From Schistocerca nitens (lineage: Eukaryota > Arthropoda > Insecta > Orthoptera > Acrididae): a stretch of DNA of 64,000 nucleotides. Of this stretch, positions 21,807 to 33,395 are shown piece after piece. The notes beneath the pieces are model-generated. The model had not been told where the DNA came from. It searched no databases and saw only the letters and a program-made list of their open reading frames with translations. Position 1 is the stretch's first letter; each line of letters begins with the position of its first letter. The stretch is taken from contig NC_064617.1 of the NCBI RefSeq assembly GCF_023898315.1, forward strand, positions 717,109,202 through 717,173,201, read 5' to 3'. The position numbers and the translations under genes were made by a program.

Positions 21807-22539
21807 ACCCTGAATGTAAATAAATGTAACATATAGCGCATACATAGGAAAAGAAATCCACTACTGTACAGCTACACTATTGATGACAAACAGCTGGAGA
21901 CAGCATCTGCCATAAAATATCTAGGCATTATTATCTAGAGCAACCTTAAGTTGAATGACCATATAAAACAGATAATGGAAAAATAAGACACCAGACTCAG
22001 ATTCATCAGAAGGATCTTAAGGAAATGTAACTCATCCATGAAAGAAGTGGCTTATAAGGCACTTGTTGACCCAATTCTCGAGTATTGTTCATCTATCTTG
22101 GATGCCTATAAGTAGGACTGATCCAACAAAGAGTGGCACATTTTGTCATGAGATTGTTTAGCCTGCGAGAAGCATTGTGGAGATGACAAACAAACTCCTC
22201 TGGCAGACATAACAAGATAAATGTTGTGCATCATGGAGAGATTTACTATTGAAATTTTGGGACAGCACTTTTCAGGAGAAGTCAGACAACATATTACTTT
22301 CCCCCAAATACATCTCATGTGCTGACCACGAGGAGAAAATTCGAGAAATTAGAGCCAGTACAGAGGCTTACAGACAATCATTCGTCCCACACACTATTCG
22401 CGAATGGAACAGGGTTGGAGGGATGAGATAGTGGTAATGAAAGTACCCTCCACCACACACCATTAGGTGGCTTGCGGAGTATGATGTTGATGTAGATTTA
22501 TTATCAATAAACAAGATGAAATTCCAATACAAGGGTGGT

Positions 22540-23600
22540 CTGTAAAACCAGGAGCAGTTCAGCAGTTCCTCATTTATTTCACAGTTTTCTGAAATATCTA
22601 TGTAAAATATTACACTAAAGAAAATTGCCAGTAGATCACTCGTACAAGAGAAGCTGAAAAAAGTAAATGGTGAACAAGACACAGTTGCGATCTCTGCCAG
22701 CAGTGTTTCTTCTGTTCAGGAAAATGTAGGAATGGATTAGTGCTGGACCCAGCAGTAATTATGTTAAAAACAATACTGAAGTGCAAACAACTGGAAATTG
22801 TTCATTGGGTAATAAATGAAGAACAGTGTACACTGAAATCAATCTCTTGCATAAGATGGCTCAGTCAAATGTCCTAGAGGATTATAAACTCAGTATGAAA
22901 CATGATATCATAGTTGCCAATGTTAAGGAAATGCCAACTGAAAAACAGCAAAGGAATGCATTATGCATTGTGATAATGAGTTTTTCCTGGACAGTGTGCT
23001 CTTAGAATTAAATATCCCAAAGGTTACAGACATTGTTCGAAACATAGATTATTGCCACAACCTTCCGAAATACATCTCCAAAATTCAGTAAACGATCTCA
23101 AATGCTCATGTGTAATTAACACACAGTTTGTAGAAGCAATTAAGAAATAACTTCAGGGAGAACAAGATGAAAACAAAGTTGTGCTGATTTCTAATTAAGT
23201 TACACTCCAAGAAAAGCTACATTTCAATAACGCTTCACTGAAAGTTGAGGATTTGTCAGTTTACGGAAATATACTCTGCACAATTGTAAGAACAACCATG
23301 TAAATTATGCTCCGGTGTTCATGTTTGTTGCTCTACTACACAACCGGATTCAGTCTGTTGCTATCTACACAAGTCGCAACAGCACTCATGATGATGTCTC
23401 GCAGATATTGATTCAAGAAATTATCCGGCTACAGCAAGCTGGAATGAGACTTATTGTACTCACATCTTATGGAAGTCAACTGAATAAAAAGGTCTCGCAG
23501 TGTCTAGGAATTACTGGCATAAAAAAATTAAGTCACTTGCACCATCACAAATCCAGCTGATGAAACCTCAAGAATATGGGCATTTTCAGGCACTATTGAT
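22540..23600 (+). pseudogene. P/THAP9-type transposase catalytic remnant
   Basis: After the LINE, broken frames include VEDLSVYGNI near 23245 and then an 81-residue stretch: FVALLHNRIQSVAIYTSRN and LQQAGMRLIVLTSYGSQLNK. P-element-family transposases have a similar run (VFMF ... GxxTNRKMW ... FGI) around the RNase H-like core. The resemblance is by pattern only. Dense stops show it is dead. Its position inside the inverted ends and downstream of a THAP-like segment supports the call. Confidence 0.4.
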
Positions 23601-24509
23601 ATCACAAAGTGCATAAAAAATTGTTGATGTGATGAAACTGATGCTCTTTTTAATAATAACATCATCAACTACAATTTTTATTCACAAGATACTCTCCCAG
23701 AATTCACATGATTGAAAGTTTGTCACAAGTTCTCTTTCACTCACTTGGATGCAACATCATTTCAATGAATGAATGTAAGATTAGCCTTGCAGTAACTCAG
23801 TAACCAATGCATAAAATTAATCTGGAAATTTAAAGCAATAACTTTTGAAGACAGCCAATCAATGGGATCATTCATTAGATAGACAAATAATTTAGAGGAC
23901 ACACTTTCATTTTTGTAATTATGCTTTGTACAAAAATGCAGAGGTTCACAAAACTTTAATGAAATGGAGAAGCATTCCTCAATGACAAAAGTAACAACTT
24001 CACTTCCAAAAGAACTCACCAACCTCTAACACTAACTGCTGGCAGTACCTTCGATCAGGAATACCTCAACGCTTATCGAAAAGTCTCAGTTATCTCCCAA
24101 CAGCAACATCATTTTGTTATCGTAGGGTCTCTCAGTTGCAATAATCATCAGTCAATAATAGACTTCCTCAGGTTTACATTCCTGTAAAACCTTCATTATC
24201 TTCCTATGGAAACAGTGAACATAAATGTGAATTTTCATTGACATCACATGTAAGCCAAATTGGTCATTAGCTAGAACCAGGACAGAGTTTTTGAATGGAA
24301 CAACATAATTAAGAAAACGGTGTATGTCCCACATAACTTCACAGAGGCTCAGTATGATGTGCAACATAAATTTCATGAATGAATGAGTCTGTGTGCTGTT
24401 TTTGCCATAGTAACATGTATGTCCGTGAAAAAGCAGAGCAACTGACGTCTTGCAGCGGGACCACTGAACTAGGGGAGTCAGCACACTTTCTCTTCTACTC
24501 ACTATACAG

Positions 24510-25660
24510 TGACAATGATCAGAGTACAAACAGCATACGCATCTGTACCACAGGAGGCAAACATTGGGGGGGGGGGGGGGGGCAATCACTCTGCAGTAGC
24601 ATCAGATGACTCATGCAGACACTATGCGTGAGTTGATCTTCATTGCAGCATACTTGTAGATTCAGTCAGATACCATTATTCCAGCTGAACTTGTAAGTGC
24701 AATATGATTGTGTATCATGCTCACATCATTTACCATTATTGTGTGAAATAGTTGACAGCATAGCAATTCTTTGTTAACAAAAATGATAGAAACCAACACA
24801 ATAATTTTTTGCCAGTACAATTTAAATAATATTGTTACTTTACATAATGATCAACCTGAATAAATCAAAATTTTTGTCACTATACTACTTTTTACTTTTC
24901 AGTTGCATCCTCTGGAGATATGAGACTTTCCTGTAGTTAAATCATTTGATACTGTATCAAACAACAGAAAACTAGGGATAGAATAACACCAATATGGGTA
25001 GAATGTTACTCAGTACAATTAAAAATACTATCCATTCCCACCCTTTACAAATGTGAGGTGTTGATTGTCTTATAAGTTGAAAACAGAAAAGGAGCATTAT
25101 GAAGATATGAACAAATGCTAAGAGTTCTAAGATTAAAGTTGGTTTTTGTGTTCCATATGCCCGAAGTAATTTAGGATGACCACCAGAAAACTAAATCTGG
25201 ATTGCATGAAAGATTTTATAATTCCCCTAAAATTGCAATTGTTATTAGAAGCAGAATTTTCTGACCACTGTAATGAATAAGATTGGGATTAATGATATTG
25301 CTACCATTTTCTTCTCGTATAAACTATGTTACCTAGTAGTCCCAAATAAAACAAGTCTGTCGAAAGTTACTGCAAAGGTAATAGTATTTCAGCTACATGC
25401 TCAGGTTTTTCAAAAATGCTGCATGTCTCTACAGTATCCTTTTTTTACATCTTCTTTGTGAATACTATAATTGAAAATGTGACACAAAAAACTTAAATAT
25501 TGGAAACAGTTACCCAAGTCCTTGATAATAAAAATTATCCTGTAGGCATTTTCTGTGTCCTTATCAAGACCTGTGGTTAATGAGATCATAAAATTTTACT
25601 ATCTTTTATATCTATAAAGGGCATCATGACTTTGCGAACCATCACTCTGCACAAATGTAA
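24510..25660. other. No coding feature; contains a 17-base G run
   Basis: AT-rich DNA with a homopolymer of 17 G at 24566-24582. No tRNA-like head, LTR or convincing frame was seen between the P-like element and the gypsy 2 LTR. Confidence 0.5.
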
Positions 25661-26643
25661 TCATATTAGCCAATGCCTTGACTGCAAATCCACGGAGCTG
25701 AACCCTGGAAGAGAGAATGAAACTTGACATATAGTTTAATCTGTAGGAGAGAAGGAAGTCTGAACACCATATGGACACAATCATGGACAAAAACACAGCA
25801 TGAACATCTCAGCATGTCAGCAAGCAAAACCCAGACATCATCTACATCTACGTCTACATCATACTCCACAAGCCACCTAATCGTGTGTGGGTGGAGGGTA
25901 CTTTTGGTACCACTATCTGATCCCTCCAACCCTGTTTCACTTGTGAATAGTGTGTGAGAAGACTCATTGTCGGTAAGCCTCTGTATTGGCTCTAATTTCT
26001 GGAATTTTCTGCTCAAGGTCAATATGCAAGATGTATATGGGCGAAAGTAATATTTTGTCTGACTCCTCCTGAAATATCCTGTCCTGAAATTTCAGTAGTA
26101 AATTTCTCCATGATCCACAACATCTCTCTTGTAACGTCTGCCAGTGGAATTTGTTTAGCATCTCCGTAACACTCTCTCGCCAGCTAATCGATCCCATGAC
26201 GAAACGCACTGCTCTTCATTGGATCTTCTCTATCTCCTCTATCAGTCCTACCTGATAGGGATCCCAGATAGATGAACAGTACTCATGAACTGGCTGAACA
26301 AGTGCCTTATAAGCCACTTTATTCATGGGTGAGTTACATTTCCTTAAGGTTCTTCTGATGAATCTCGAGTCTTGTGTCTGCTTTTCCCACCATCTGTTTT
26401 ATATGGTCATTCCACATAAGGTCACTCTGGATAGTTATGCCTAGATATTATACGGCAAAAGCTGTCTCCAGCTGTTTGTCATCAATAGTGTAGCTGTAAC
26501 TCAGCAGGAAGCAAGAGCCATGTTCGAGTATGTAGATGATGATGTCAGTGTAGAAACTGCTGGGCCAGGCCTGTTGTCACCAGCAATAAACATCTGGGTT
26601 AGTGGCTATGCCCATACCACACTACAATTGCACCCTTCATGAC
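25660..26643 (-). repeat. Gypsy 2 left LTR (3' LTR), interrupted by a LINE
   Basis: On the minus strand it starts tgtcatgaagggtgcaattg (26643 leftward) and, beyond the LINE insert, contains tgctgtgtttttgtccatga and ttcattctctcttccagggt tcagctc. The 5' LTR at 36906-36670 has tgttatggagggcattgaat, ttttgtgtttttgtc and ttcattctcccttccagggt. The match defines an LTR pair roughly 10 kb apart. This copy is longer because of the LINE at 25845-26500 and perhaps other inserted DNA. Confidence 0.65.
25845..26500 (-). mobile_element. Jockey/CR1-type LINE, 5'-truncated 3' end
   Basis: This is the reverse complement of the 3' part of the LINE at 19297-22500: both contain gatgacaaacagctggagac and a ccaccacacaccattaggtg-like 3' region. 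The 3' tail is the (catcta)n run at 25837-25856. It is inserted in a gypsy 2 LTR, with a possible imperfect duplication (agcaagcaaaacc before the tail, aggaagcaagagcc after the 5' break). Translated fragments include DRIFQEESDKILLSPIYI. Confidence 0.88.
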
Positions 26644-26649
26644 AATATT

Positions 26650-27830
26650 CTGCATTATTTTGCTGCGATACCCATGCCAGCTTGTCTGCATCCATATCAG
26701 TGTCCCCCAACACGGATGGCTCCACCATTCTGCAGGCTGGGGTAACATGATCCACCGGCATCAGTGCGAGCGAGGACTCATCCACTGGAGAGGGCCACTG
26801 GAACAATGCTGCAGCCAACACCATCATCCAGCTAACTTGGAGAAAGCGACATCAAGGGTGCAACAGTCTGTGGATGCAACTGATTGCAACAACGGTTCTG
26901 ACCAACACCCACAGCAAACAAGTACCAATATTTGCGGCCCACCATTACACCCTGTAGTCTTCTGTGCTGCCTGCCAAAAGACCAGGTCCAGAGAACAGCC
27001 CCGCAGGGTAAATGCCAGGGGCCACAGCCACAGTGGTTCAGGGCATGTGACTTGGGGTTGAAAAAATGCAAAAGACTCCATGGGTGTCACCCATGCAAAC
27101 ATAGCACCAATCTGCGCCCATTAACTGGTGTCAGCAAGAAAACTAGACAGGGCATTGCTGCAAGACTGGGCAGACATGGACTTTTTCATTTTAGTCAGAC
27201 ATGGACTTCTTCCTTTGAGTTTTGTTTGTTCATGTGAATCACTCCTCCTCTAAGTTAGAAGCTGGATGAAATGGGGTGGTAGTCAGATGCTGGATATCAT
27301 TGCAAATGCAAAAATCTACAGACTCTCACAACATGAATTGCCAACCATTATTGGTGGTGGGGGTCTGTCAAGACCCGCAACAGCAAAAATGACTGGCAAC
27401 ACATGAATAGTTGCTGTTGATGTCTTGGAGGACAGTTTGGCAACATGCAGGAAATTTGACGAATCATGACCACGAGCAATCATATGATTCCCAAAAAAAA
27501 AGGGCCCGCTAAGTCAACATTCATCCTGTCCCCAAGGGTGCTCTAGAACTGGGCAAGGAGAAAATGGATGTGGTGGTGCAGCATGGTTCTGTACACAGGC
27601 CACGCAAATCCACACAACATGCTCAATATTTCAATTGATCACTGGCCAATAGAGGTGATATGATGCCAAAGCCATCATATGGAACGTACACCATTGCAAC
27701 GCATGCAGCAACTGGAGTATACAATGACACAACATCAGAGGCACAACCATTTGACAGTTTTGTTCCTTTGTAGCAAGCATGAGGACCCCCTTAAGTCGCG
27801 GACAACATGAATGACCCCACACCAGAAAAA
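26650..27830 (-). pseudogene. Gypsy 2 integrase and C-terminal remnant
   Basis: The minus strand at 27822-27631 gives KEQNCQMVVPLMLCHCILQL followed by LHALQWCTFHMMALASYHLY, aligning with the HHCC zinc finger and HPG.V.M..LA...YWP segment before the integrase core. Core sequence near 27500 is badly decayed. Near 27070-26850 a frame with CGCGPWHLPCGAVLW and GQNRCCNQLHP resembles the C-terminal (R)P.W.PG.V.... RRHxNQLRP motif of insect gypsy Pol. No intact frame exists. Confidence 0.6.
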
Positions 27831-28149
27831 AAAGTATGTCACACCGAATCAGCTCCCAAAGGACCGCGCTCTGGTCATCCTATCTGGACTGCTGATCCAA
27901 TTTTCGAGAAAAGCAGATTTGCTGCCATTGCCTCCATTGCTGTCAAAGGAAATCCAAGCATTGTCTGCCACAAAGCATTATGTGATGTGAAAACGAGAGC
28001 CTCCTGTCAATCGAATTCCAGACCAGGTCCACCTGCAAATGTGATAGCTCATCTGCATTAGCATTCTAGGCAGTGAATCAGTAACAAATATCTCAGTAAT
28101 AATTACTGAGAAAGAGTGCTCACCTCTGAAATTGGTGGGTGGTCTGATC

Positions 28150-29400
28150 TAGTAACTTCAAGCGAGAGCTGAATAAGAAAATCAGTGGCTTACAGTCAGT
28201 AATGAACAGGAACTCCATACAACAAAACATACTCCATACAACAATACATTAAACTTTTGAATGCAAAAAGTGATAGATTGTGCAGCCTTTTCCAACTGCA
28301 AGTAATTTTGTTATGCAGCAGAAAGTGTCTTTGGTGAATAAGTGATGGATTACTTGGTGCTATCTGGATTCTGATGTGACAGAAATGCAGCAATGCCATA
28401 CTGGCATGTATTGATGGCTAGGGTTAATGATTTACCTGGCAAAGGAAATGCAATAGGGATCATAGCACAAACACTGCTTGAGGGACTGAAAAGCCCGTTG
28501 ACAGTCTGCAGACCATATGAATTTGATGCCCTTTTGGTGAAACCGATGAAGAGGGTGGCAAACATGCATGGCCTGGGGAATGAACTTAGCATAATAAGAA
28601 ATTTTGCTCAAGAACAATCAGAACTGCTTCAAGTTTTTGGGTATCAGCAAGATGATGATGCGTTTTAGTTGCTTATCTGTAGGGATAAGACCACATTTGC
28701 TAAGCACAAGGCCCAAAAAGTGCACCTTTGGGAAATAGAAAAATACATTTCTCCAGTTTGCAATGGATGCTTTTCTCCAGAAGGCATAGAACGACTGCTT
28801 GCAGATTTCATAAATGCTCCTCTCACGTGGAGCTATGACCCAGAAGTCATCAGTGTAGGTTGTATGCAACAGGGAAAGTACTGAATCAGCTTCTCCAAGT
28901 ATCACTGATAAACTCCTGGTGCAGACAAAACTCCAAAGCGCAGGTGATGCAAATCAATGCATAAAAAACACCGACTCCCTGAAAACTTTGCCAACAACTC
29001 CTCCAGCCACAGAACTGGATAGGAGTCTGTGCCACAAAGGCACAAGGCACCATTTGGCTTCTGAATCACCACTAAGGGGAGGTCCACTGACTCGACAAAA
29101 TAGGATAAACTACAGCAGGGTCCTGCCAACACTCCAAATTGCCTTGCATGGTGAAGGTAATGGAGCAGGAGTGACAAAATTTAGGTATTGTTGATGGCTT
29201 AAGGGAGATATGTGCCTTGAAATTTTCTTTCCACAGTTGGCCACAAAACTGCAGTGAAGACTCAAAATCTTGAAAGGGCCAAAGTGAGACACTAAATGTA
29301 CTTTCTGAACCATTCGGAAGCCAAAAACTTGGGAGGCATCCAACCCAAAAATATTTTGCGTCGATGGTGAATTAACGAACAATAACATTAGTTGCTGTTC
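28150..29400 (-). pseudogene. Gypsy 2 protease-RT-RNase H remnant
   Basis: From right to left: LLFVNSPSTQNIFGLDASQV at 29388-29330 (end of protease domain), VDLPLVVIQKPNGALCLCGT near 29090 and CFLCIDLHHLRFGVLSAPGV near 28960 (RT motifs, with the palm Asp kept in CIDLH). Next is TTYTDDFWVIAP near 28850, equivalent to the YxDD box but reading TDD, and VHFLGLVLSKCGLIPTDKQL near 28700. RNase H-linked sequence with SLTLAINTCQYGIAAFLSHQ follows at 28430-28370. Stops and frameshifts interrupt all pieces. Confidence 0.85.
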
Positions 29401-29437
29401 TACATTCTTATAATGTATTCTACATTCTTATAATGTT
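29397..29437. repeat. Short tandem duplication
   Basis: The string ttctacattcttataatgt occurs twice back to back, offset by about 20 bases, at the edge of the gypsy 2 protease region. Confidence 0.85.
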
Positions 29438-29519
29438 CTGAAACAGAGAATTGCCCTCTCAGAGAAATATACTGTTTACTTTATGATGTAGTGGCTGTCA
29501 CAATGGAGGAAGTTAATTA

Positions 29520-30308
29520 GGCTAACTATCGCTTTGTGTCTACCTGAAACTCAATTGGTTGCGCATCCACTAACCATTGTTTGCAGAATACACTGGGCCG
29601 ATCCTTGTGTTGTTTCAAAGACAGCCTCAAAGTCCAAGGAAAACACTGGGGCTTCCAACAACTGTTCTGTAGCTTTCCAGCTATCAAAAATTGTTGCCAA
29701 ATGGCCAACTTTGCAGCATAGCACACACAGGGCATCTACATATGGGCAGGCCTGTTGAAGTTGCACTAAATGACAATTGGGGCAGGACTGCCAGCTTGCC
29801 CATTGATCAAAAACAGGCAGGGAAGGGGAGAAATCCTGAGCATCAGAAAAATGATGCTGGGGAGCACAACGCTTTGATTGACTCACACCTGACAAGGCCA
29901 CAGGCAGTATTGTGACATCACTGCATTTCCTTTGTCACTGCCATAAGTTCATGTGATTCCAAGAACTTAGCATCATCATCTAAAGATGGATTGGACAAAG
30001 GCAGTGCCCTACTTTGAACCTCATGATCAGGTGTTAACCGGACTATCACATCCATAACTAGAGACTCTGCATAGGAGGTAGCACACTAGGGACACTCAGA
30101 TTGACACTTGCACAAGAGAACTTGGAAGTCAGTCATCCACACTGCTTGTGACCAGCTGGGACATTTGTGGTACTAGTTAGACAGTAACCACGCCACCACC
30201 ACATGACTTAAACGACCAAAATACTGTGTGAGCAGCTAATAAAGTTTCTCAAGTTGAGTTTCTCAGACTCAGTAGAGGACTCCAAATACTGCACAACTTC
30301 ATACAATC
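29520..30308 (-). pseudogene. Gypsy 2 Gag C-terminal part with zinc knuckle
   Basis: Near 30130-29950 the minus strand reads SWSQAVWMTDFQVLLCKCQS, CATSYAESLVMDVIVRLTPD and HEVQSRALPLSNPSLDD, strings typical of gypsy capsids (KFVCKCEQSYADSMIRDAIV-type). At 29800-29700 lies a Cys/His cluster, CPNCHLVQLQQACPY then CVLCCKVGHLATIFDS, resembling a nucleocapsid knuckle whose last Cys is lost. The copia element enters at 30308, and the N-terminal part of Gag continues beyond it at 34985-35300. Confidence 0.75.
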
Positions 30309-30491
30309 TGTGAGAATTTAGAATCTGTGTCTTGCTTGTGCAAATATCTATTGCATTGCTATGTACACTCTTTTTCTTTATTTCATGGACTGTAGTGTAC
30401 AAGAGTTCACATAACTGTTTTTAACTTGTTATTGTGTATAATAAATCTTATAGTCTTAATCAGAAACCACCAGCAAATTACTCTGCTGACA
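30309..30491 (+). repeat. Copia 5' LTR
   Basis: Starts tgtgagaatttag and ends gctgaca. It contains cttgcttgtgcaaatatcta, agagttcacataactg and the polyadenylation-like aataaa near 30441. Direct counterpart at 34766-34947. Confidence 0.85.
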
Positions 30492-30599
30492 TGCTTTTGG
30501 CTCATACTGTATGATTCAGCATAATACTATAAAAAATACAAGATCACTGGCTAGCGGATATTAGCATAGCATGCAGAAAATTTGAACCATTTAATAGCT

Positions 30600-31300
30600 G
30601 GTACAATGGTTTCCCTAAATATCAATTCACTGGCTCCAGTTGAGAAACTAATGGGAAGAGGAAACCACAGTACATGGCAGTTCACTGCGTGAACATGTCT
30701 GGAACATGGACAGTTTTGGGATTGCATCAGAATAATGGATGTAACTAAAGTTTGTACAGCAAGAACCAAAATTATACCCTCCCTCCATCCATTGATATAT
30801 GTTCAGTGCAAGATATGTCTACAGCTAAAGAAGAACTGGACAAGCTAATGCAAGTCTACAAAGATTCTGGCATCTTTCAAGGAATAGTTTTACCAAAGAC
30901 ACTGCTGACAACCAGACTAGAAAATTGTTCATCAATTGAAGAATATGTGTCAGAGATAATATTTGCTTGACAAAAATAAAATAGCTTGAGCTTTGAAATT
31001 AAAAAAGAATGGATTGGGTGTATCCTACATTCAGAATCACCTGATAAATGTAAACCTATTAGTATGAGTTCAGAAAATTCAAACTTGCTAATCACAGGAG
31101 ACTCCATAAAAAATAAATTACTGCAAGATGCATCTAATAAACCATTGACAAGAGGCACTGCTCTGTGAGTGAACAAGAAAAAGAATGATGTTGTTACTTC
31201 CAAAAAGAGTCCCAAGTGTTATAAAAAATATGGGAATCTGGCAAAAATTTGCCACAGCAAAAGCAAAAATGATGGAAAAACTTTGGCTAAGACAGTGAGC
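30600..31300 (+). pseudogene. Copia Gag remnant
   Basis: In broken plus-strand frames it begins KLMGRGNHSTWQF then TCLEHGQFWDC near 30640-30710, matching the L.G.NY..W.......LE...LW..I start of copia Gag. The stretch STAKEELDKLMQVYKDSGIF follows, and the knuckle is CYKKYGNLAKICHSKSK at 31218-31268, with the CCHC pattern reduced (the Gly-His pair reads Gly-Asn). Stops interrupt it. Confidence 0.8.
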
Positions 31301-31329
31301 TACCAGATGTTCTTTCCAAATTCAGGTGT

Positions 31330-31555
31330 AGGTAAAGACACACAGACAGAATGGTATGTAGATTCAGGCTCATCAGCACTCATGTCTAAATATCCATCTG
31401 ATGAAAATAATGTTAAAACAGTGATAAGCTTGCAATTTGTAATAGCAATTAATGACAGCTTACCTGTAAAAGGCATAGGATCTTCATTTGTAGATGTTCT
31501 CAAGGGCAACAAGAAAGGCACAATTGAAGTGGAGGATATTCTCTATGTGCCTTAA
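31330..31555 (+). pseudogene. Copia protease remnant
   Basis: The frame reads TEWYVDSGSSALMSKYPSD followed by VKTVISLQFVIAINDSLPVK and GSSFVDVLKGNKKGTIEVED, ending ILYVP. Copia proteases have W..DSGA(S/T)xH(M/I) at the active site and end near V(L)YVP. The DSG triad is kept and A is replaced by S. A stop follows directly. Confidence 0.9.
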
Positions 31556-31739
31556 CTAACCACAAACCTATGATCTGTTAGAAAAACAATAGAAAAAGAT
31601 CATTTGACTTCATTTAACACACTAGGCTGTCAAATTTTCAACACAACCAAAAATGTGGTTACCAATGTGTCATTAGCAAATGGTATGTACAGACTCCACC
31701 AACCATATGATTGAATTTTTGAAGCAAATTAGTATTACA

Positions 31740-32642
31740 GTCAAATAGTGCAGACTTATAGCATAAAAAAACTCAGTCATCTGTATTCTGGAGCTATACA
31801 GGCACTTTGCAGAGGCCTTGCTAGTGGAACTTTATTTGAGGAAGCAGTTAATGCACCATGTGCAGTTTGCTTAGAGAGCAAACAAACAAGAATTCCTTTT
31901 TCAAGATCTGATTCAAAATCCATGGAAATTCTCAAGCTAGTTCACTAAGGTTTGTGTGGACTAATGCAAACCAGGTCAACTGAAGGAGGACCAAATACTT
32001 CCTTACTGTAATGGATGACTATTGCAGGAAAGTATGTATACATACTCTCAGTAATAAAAACTGAGTACAACAGCTGATTTGAGAATTTAAAAATTTAGTT
32101 GAAAGAAATACTGGAAAAAAAGATCTGGACTCTACATACAGATAATGGTGTACAATATGTGAATGATAATTTGATTAACTTTTACAGAGAAGAAAGGACC
32201 CAACATCGGATTATGGCACCATATACACTAGCACAAAACATGGTTGCTGAGTGTTATGACTGTAAAATTGTAAGAAAAGCAAGATGCTCTTTGGAGCAAA
32301 TTTGCCAAATAAATTCTGGCCAGAAGCAGTCTTAATTAACATATCTCCAACTAAGGCAATAAAAAGTAAGATTCAAGAAGAAACTTGGACAGACAAGGAG
32401 CCATATCTTCGACACCTCAAAATATTTTGAAGGAAGACCTATGTTCACATTCTGAGAGCCAAGCGACTAAAATGGGACAAAAACGTATTGAATATATCTT
32501 AATACGATACTGTGCAGCATCAAAACCATACAGAATTTTTGAACCTACTTGCCAGAGGATCATAAAAGCAAGGGACGTTATTTTTGATGAAAGTGCTTCT
32601 AAACAATACAAAGAAGAAACTGAGTCACAGGATCCAAATTGA
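31740..32642 (+). pseudogene. Copia integrase remnant
   Basis: The pre-integrase zinc finger is decayed but CAVCLESKQTRIPF (31858-31900) keeps its last two Cys. The core retains TLHTDNGVQYVNDNLINFYR (32131-32190), with the D of TDNG, and RTQHRIMAPYTLAQNMVAEC, equivalent to GI.H....PYTPQQNGVAE including the final Glu. The C-terminal part has QKRIEYILIRYCAASKPYRI, the F(I)GY....K.YR motif seen before the RT linker. Stops and frameshifts break it. Confidence 0.9.
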
Positions 32643-33039
32643 CTGTTTCTCCCACTGACAGAAAAGAAGCAAAATGAAATAACGACTGAATTAGAAGAAA
32701 TGAACCTGAACCTGAGACTATCACATCAAATAGTAGTTCAAGGAATACTATCTGCAGTGAGAAATCAAGTCCAGACAATGCAAATAATTGAGCAACTGCA
32801 GCAACTTAAGTCAGTAAGAAAGTCATCCAGAATTCCAAAGTCAAAGAGTTGCATGACTTCATAACTTGTCAGTCTAAACAGTCAACAGACACTGATCCTT
32901 TGTTGTCACTGCAAGAAGTAATGATGTCAGACAGTGCTGAAAAAATTTGCTGAAAGCACTGCAAGAAGAGTTAAAGTCTTATGAAGAGAACCACACATGA
33001 GAGTCTTCTGTTTTACCTTCAGATAAGAAACCAATACAT

Positions 33040-33395
33040 ATATATGAAATGTGTGTTTACAACAAAGGAAGATCTGAAAGGGCACTATAGAGCACAACTA
33101 GTAATAAAAGGTTGTGCTCTGAACAAGGACTGGTTCAAATGGCTCTGAGCACTATGGGACTTAACATCTATGGTCATCAGTCCCCTAGAACTCAGAACTA
33201 CTTAAACCTAACTAACCTAAGGACATCACACACATCCATGCCCGAGGCAGGATTCAAACCTGCGACCGTAGCAGTCATGCGGTTCCAGACTGAAGTGCCT
33301 AGAACCGCACGGCCACACCGGCCGGCAGCAAGGACTGGATTATGATACAACATACGCACCAGTTATAAGATATAACTCATTAAGATATTTATATA
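33040..33395 (+). pseudogene. Copia RT fragment split by a SINE
   Basis: Before the SINE, the plus strand reads YRAQLVIKGCALNKDW, and after it GLDYDTTYAPVIRYNSLRYL. Copia RTs carry KARLVAKGF.Q..G.DY..T(F/Y)(A/S)PV at this place. The SINE target duplication falls exactly at the junction, so the sequence was continuous before the insertion. The rest of the RT, including the YVDD box, is not found. Confidence 0.9.
33134..33328 (-). mobile_element. tRNA-derived SINE, family A (copy 3)
   Basis: This is the reverse complement of the family A structure: aatggctctgagcac at the left end and a B-box as ggattcaaacctgcgacc, with ggccacaccggccgg at the right end. A perfect 10-bp duplication, caaggactgg, flanks it at 33124-33133 and 33329-33338. 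It interrupts copia RT. Confidence 0.95.

Larger units (their letters stand above)
19297..22500 (+). mobile_element. Jockey/CR1-type LINE, nearly full length but decayed
   Basis: The first part (19297-19500) encodes VVAHVNTNDACCLGSE and RRLADLVKANSNARR, resembling the SGNH esterase-like segment found in CR1-group LINEs. An AP-endonuclease follows: ILVNCRSIQGKVPELVSL at 19765, GGDLNLPGIDW at 20170 and SDHKAV at 20377. The reverse transcriptase has DFNKAFDTVPY at 21440, SGVPQGSMIRPLLF at 21608 and FADDAVV at 21700. The C-terminal region near 22060-22100 has an ILEY motif, and 22249-22431 reads TIREWNRVGG near its end. The 3' end is a gatgttgatgtag tail. Multiple stops and frameshifts break it. 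A 5'-truncated relative lies at 25845-26500 on the minus strand. Confidence 0.9.
18851..24505 (+). mobile_element. THAP/P-like DNA transposon remnant, interrupted by a LINE
   Basis: Inverted ends share gagtagaagagaaagtgtgc followed by tgactcc (18851-18883 and the complement of 24474-24505), about 32 bp and close to the 31-bp ends of P elements. Adjacent octamers acaataac (18843-18850) and acagtgac (24506-24513) agree at six of eight positions, a possible decayed 8-bp duplication. Inside are a THAP-like zinc-finger segment at 19115-19296 and a P/THAP9-type catalytic remnant at 22540-23600. A LINE at 19297-22500 separates them. The interior has many stops. Confidence 0.6.

Noticed and set aside
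24152..24589. 145-codon minus-strand frame beginning with a poly-Pro run
   Set aside because: The start is created by the G homopolymer, and most of the frame lies inside the P-like transposon's right end. No family resemblance.
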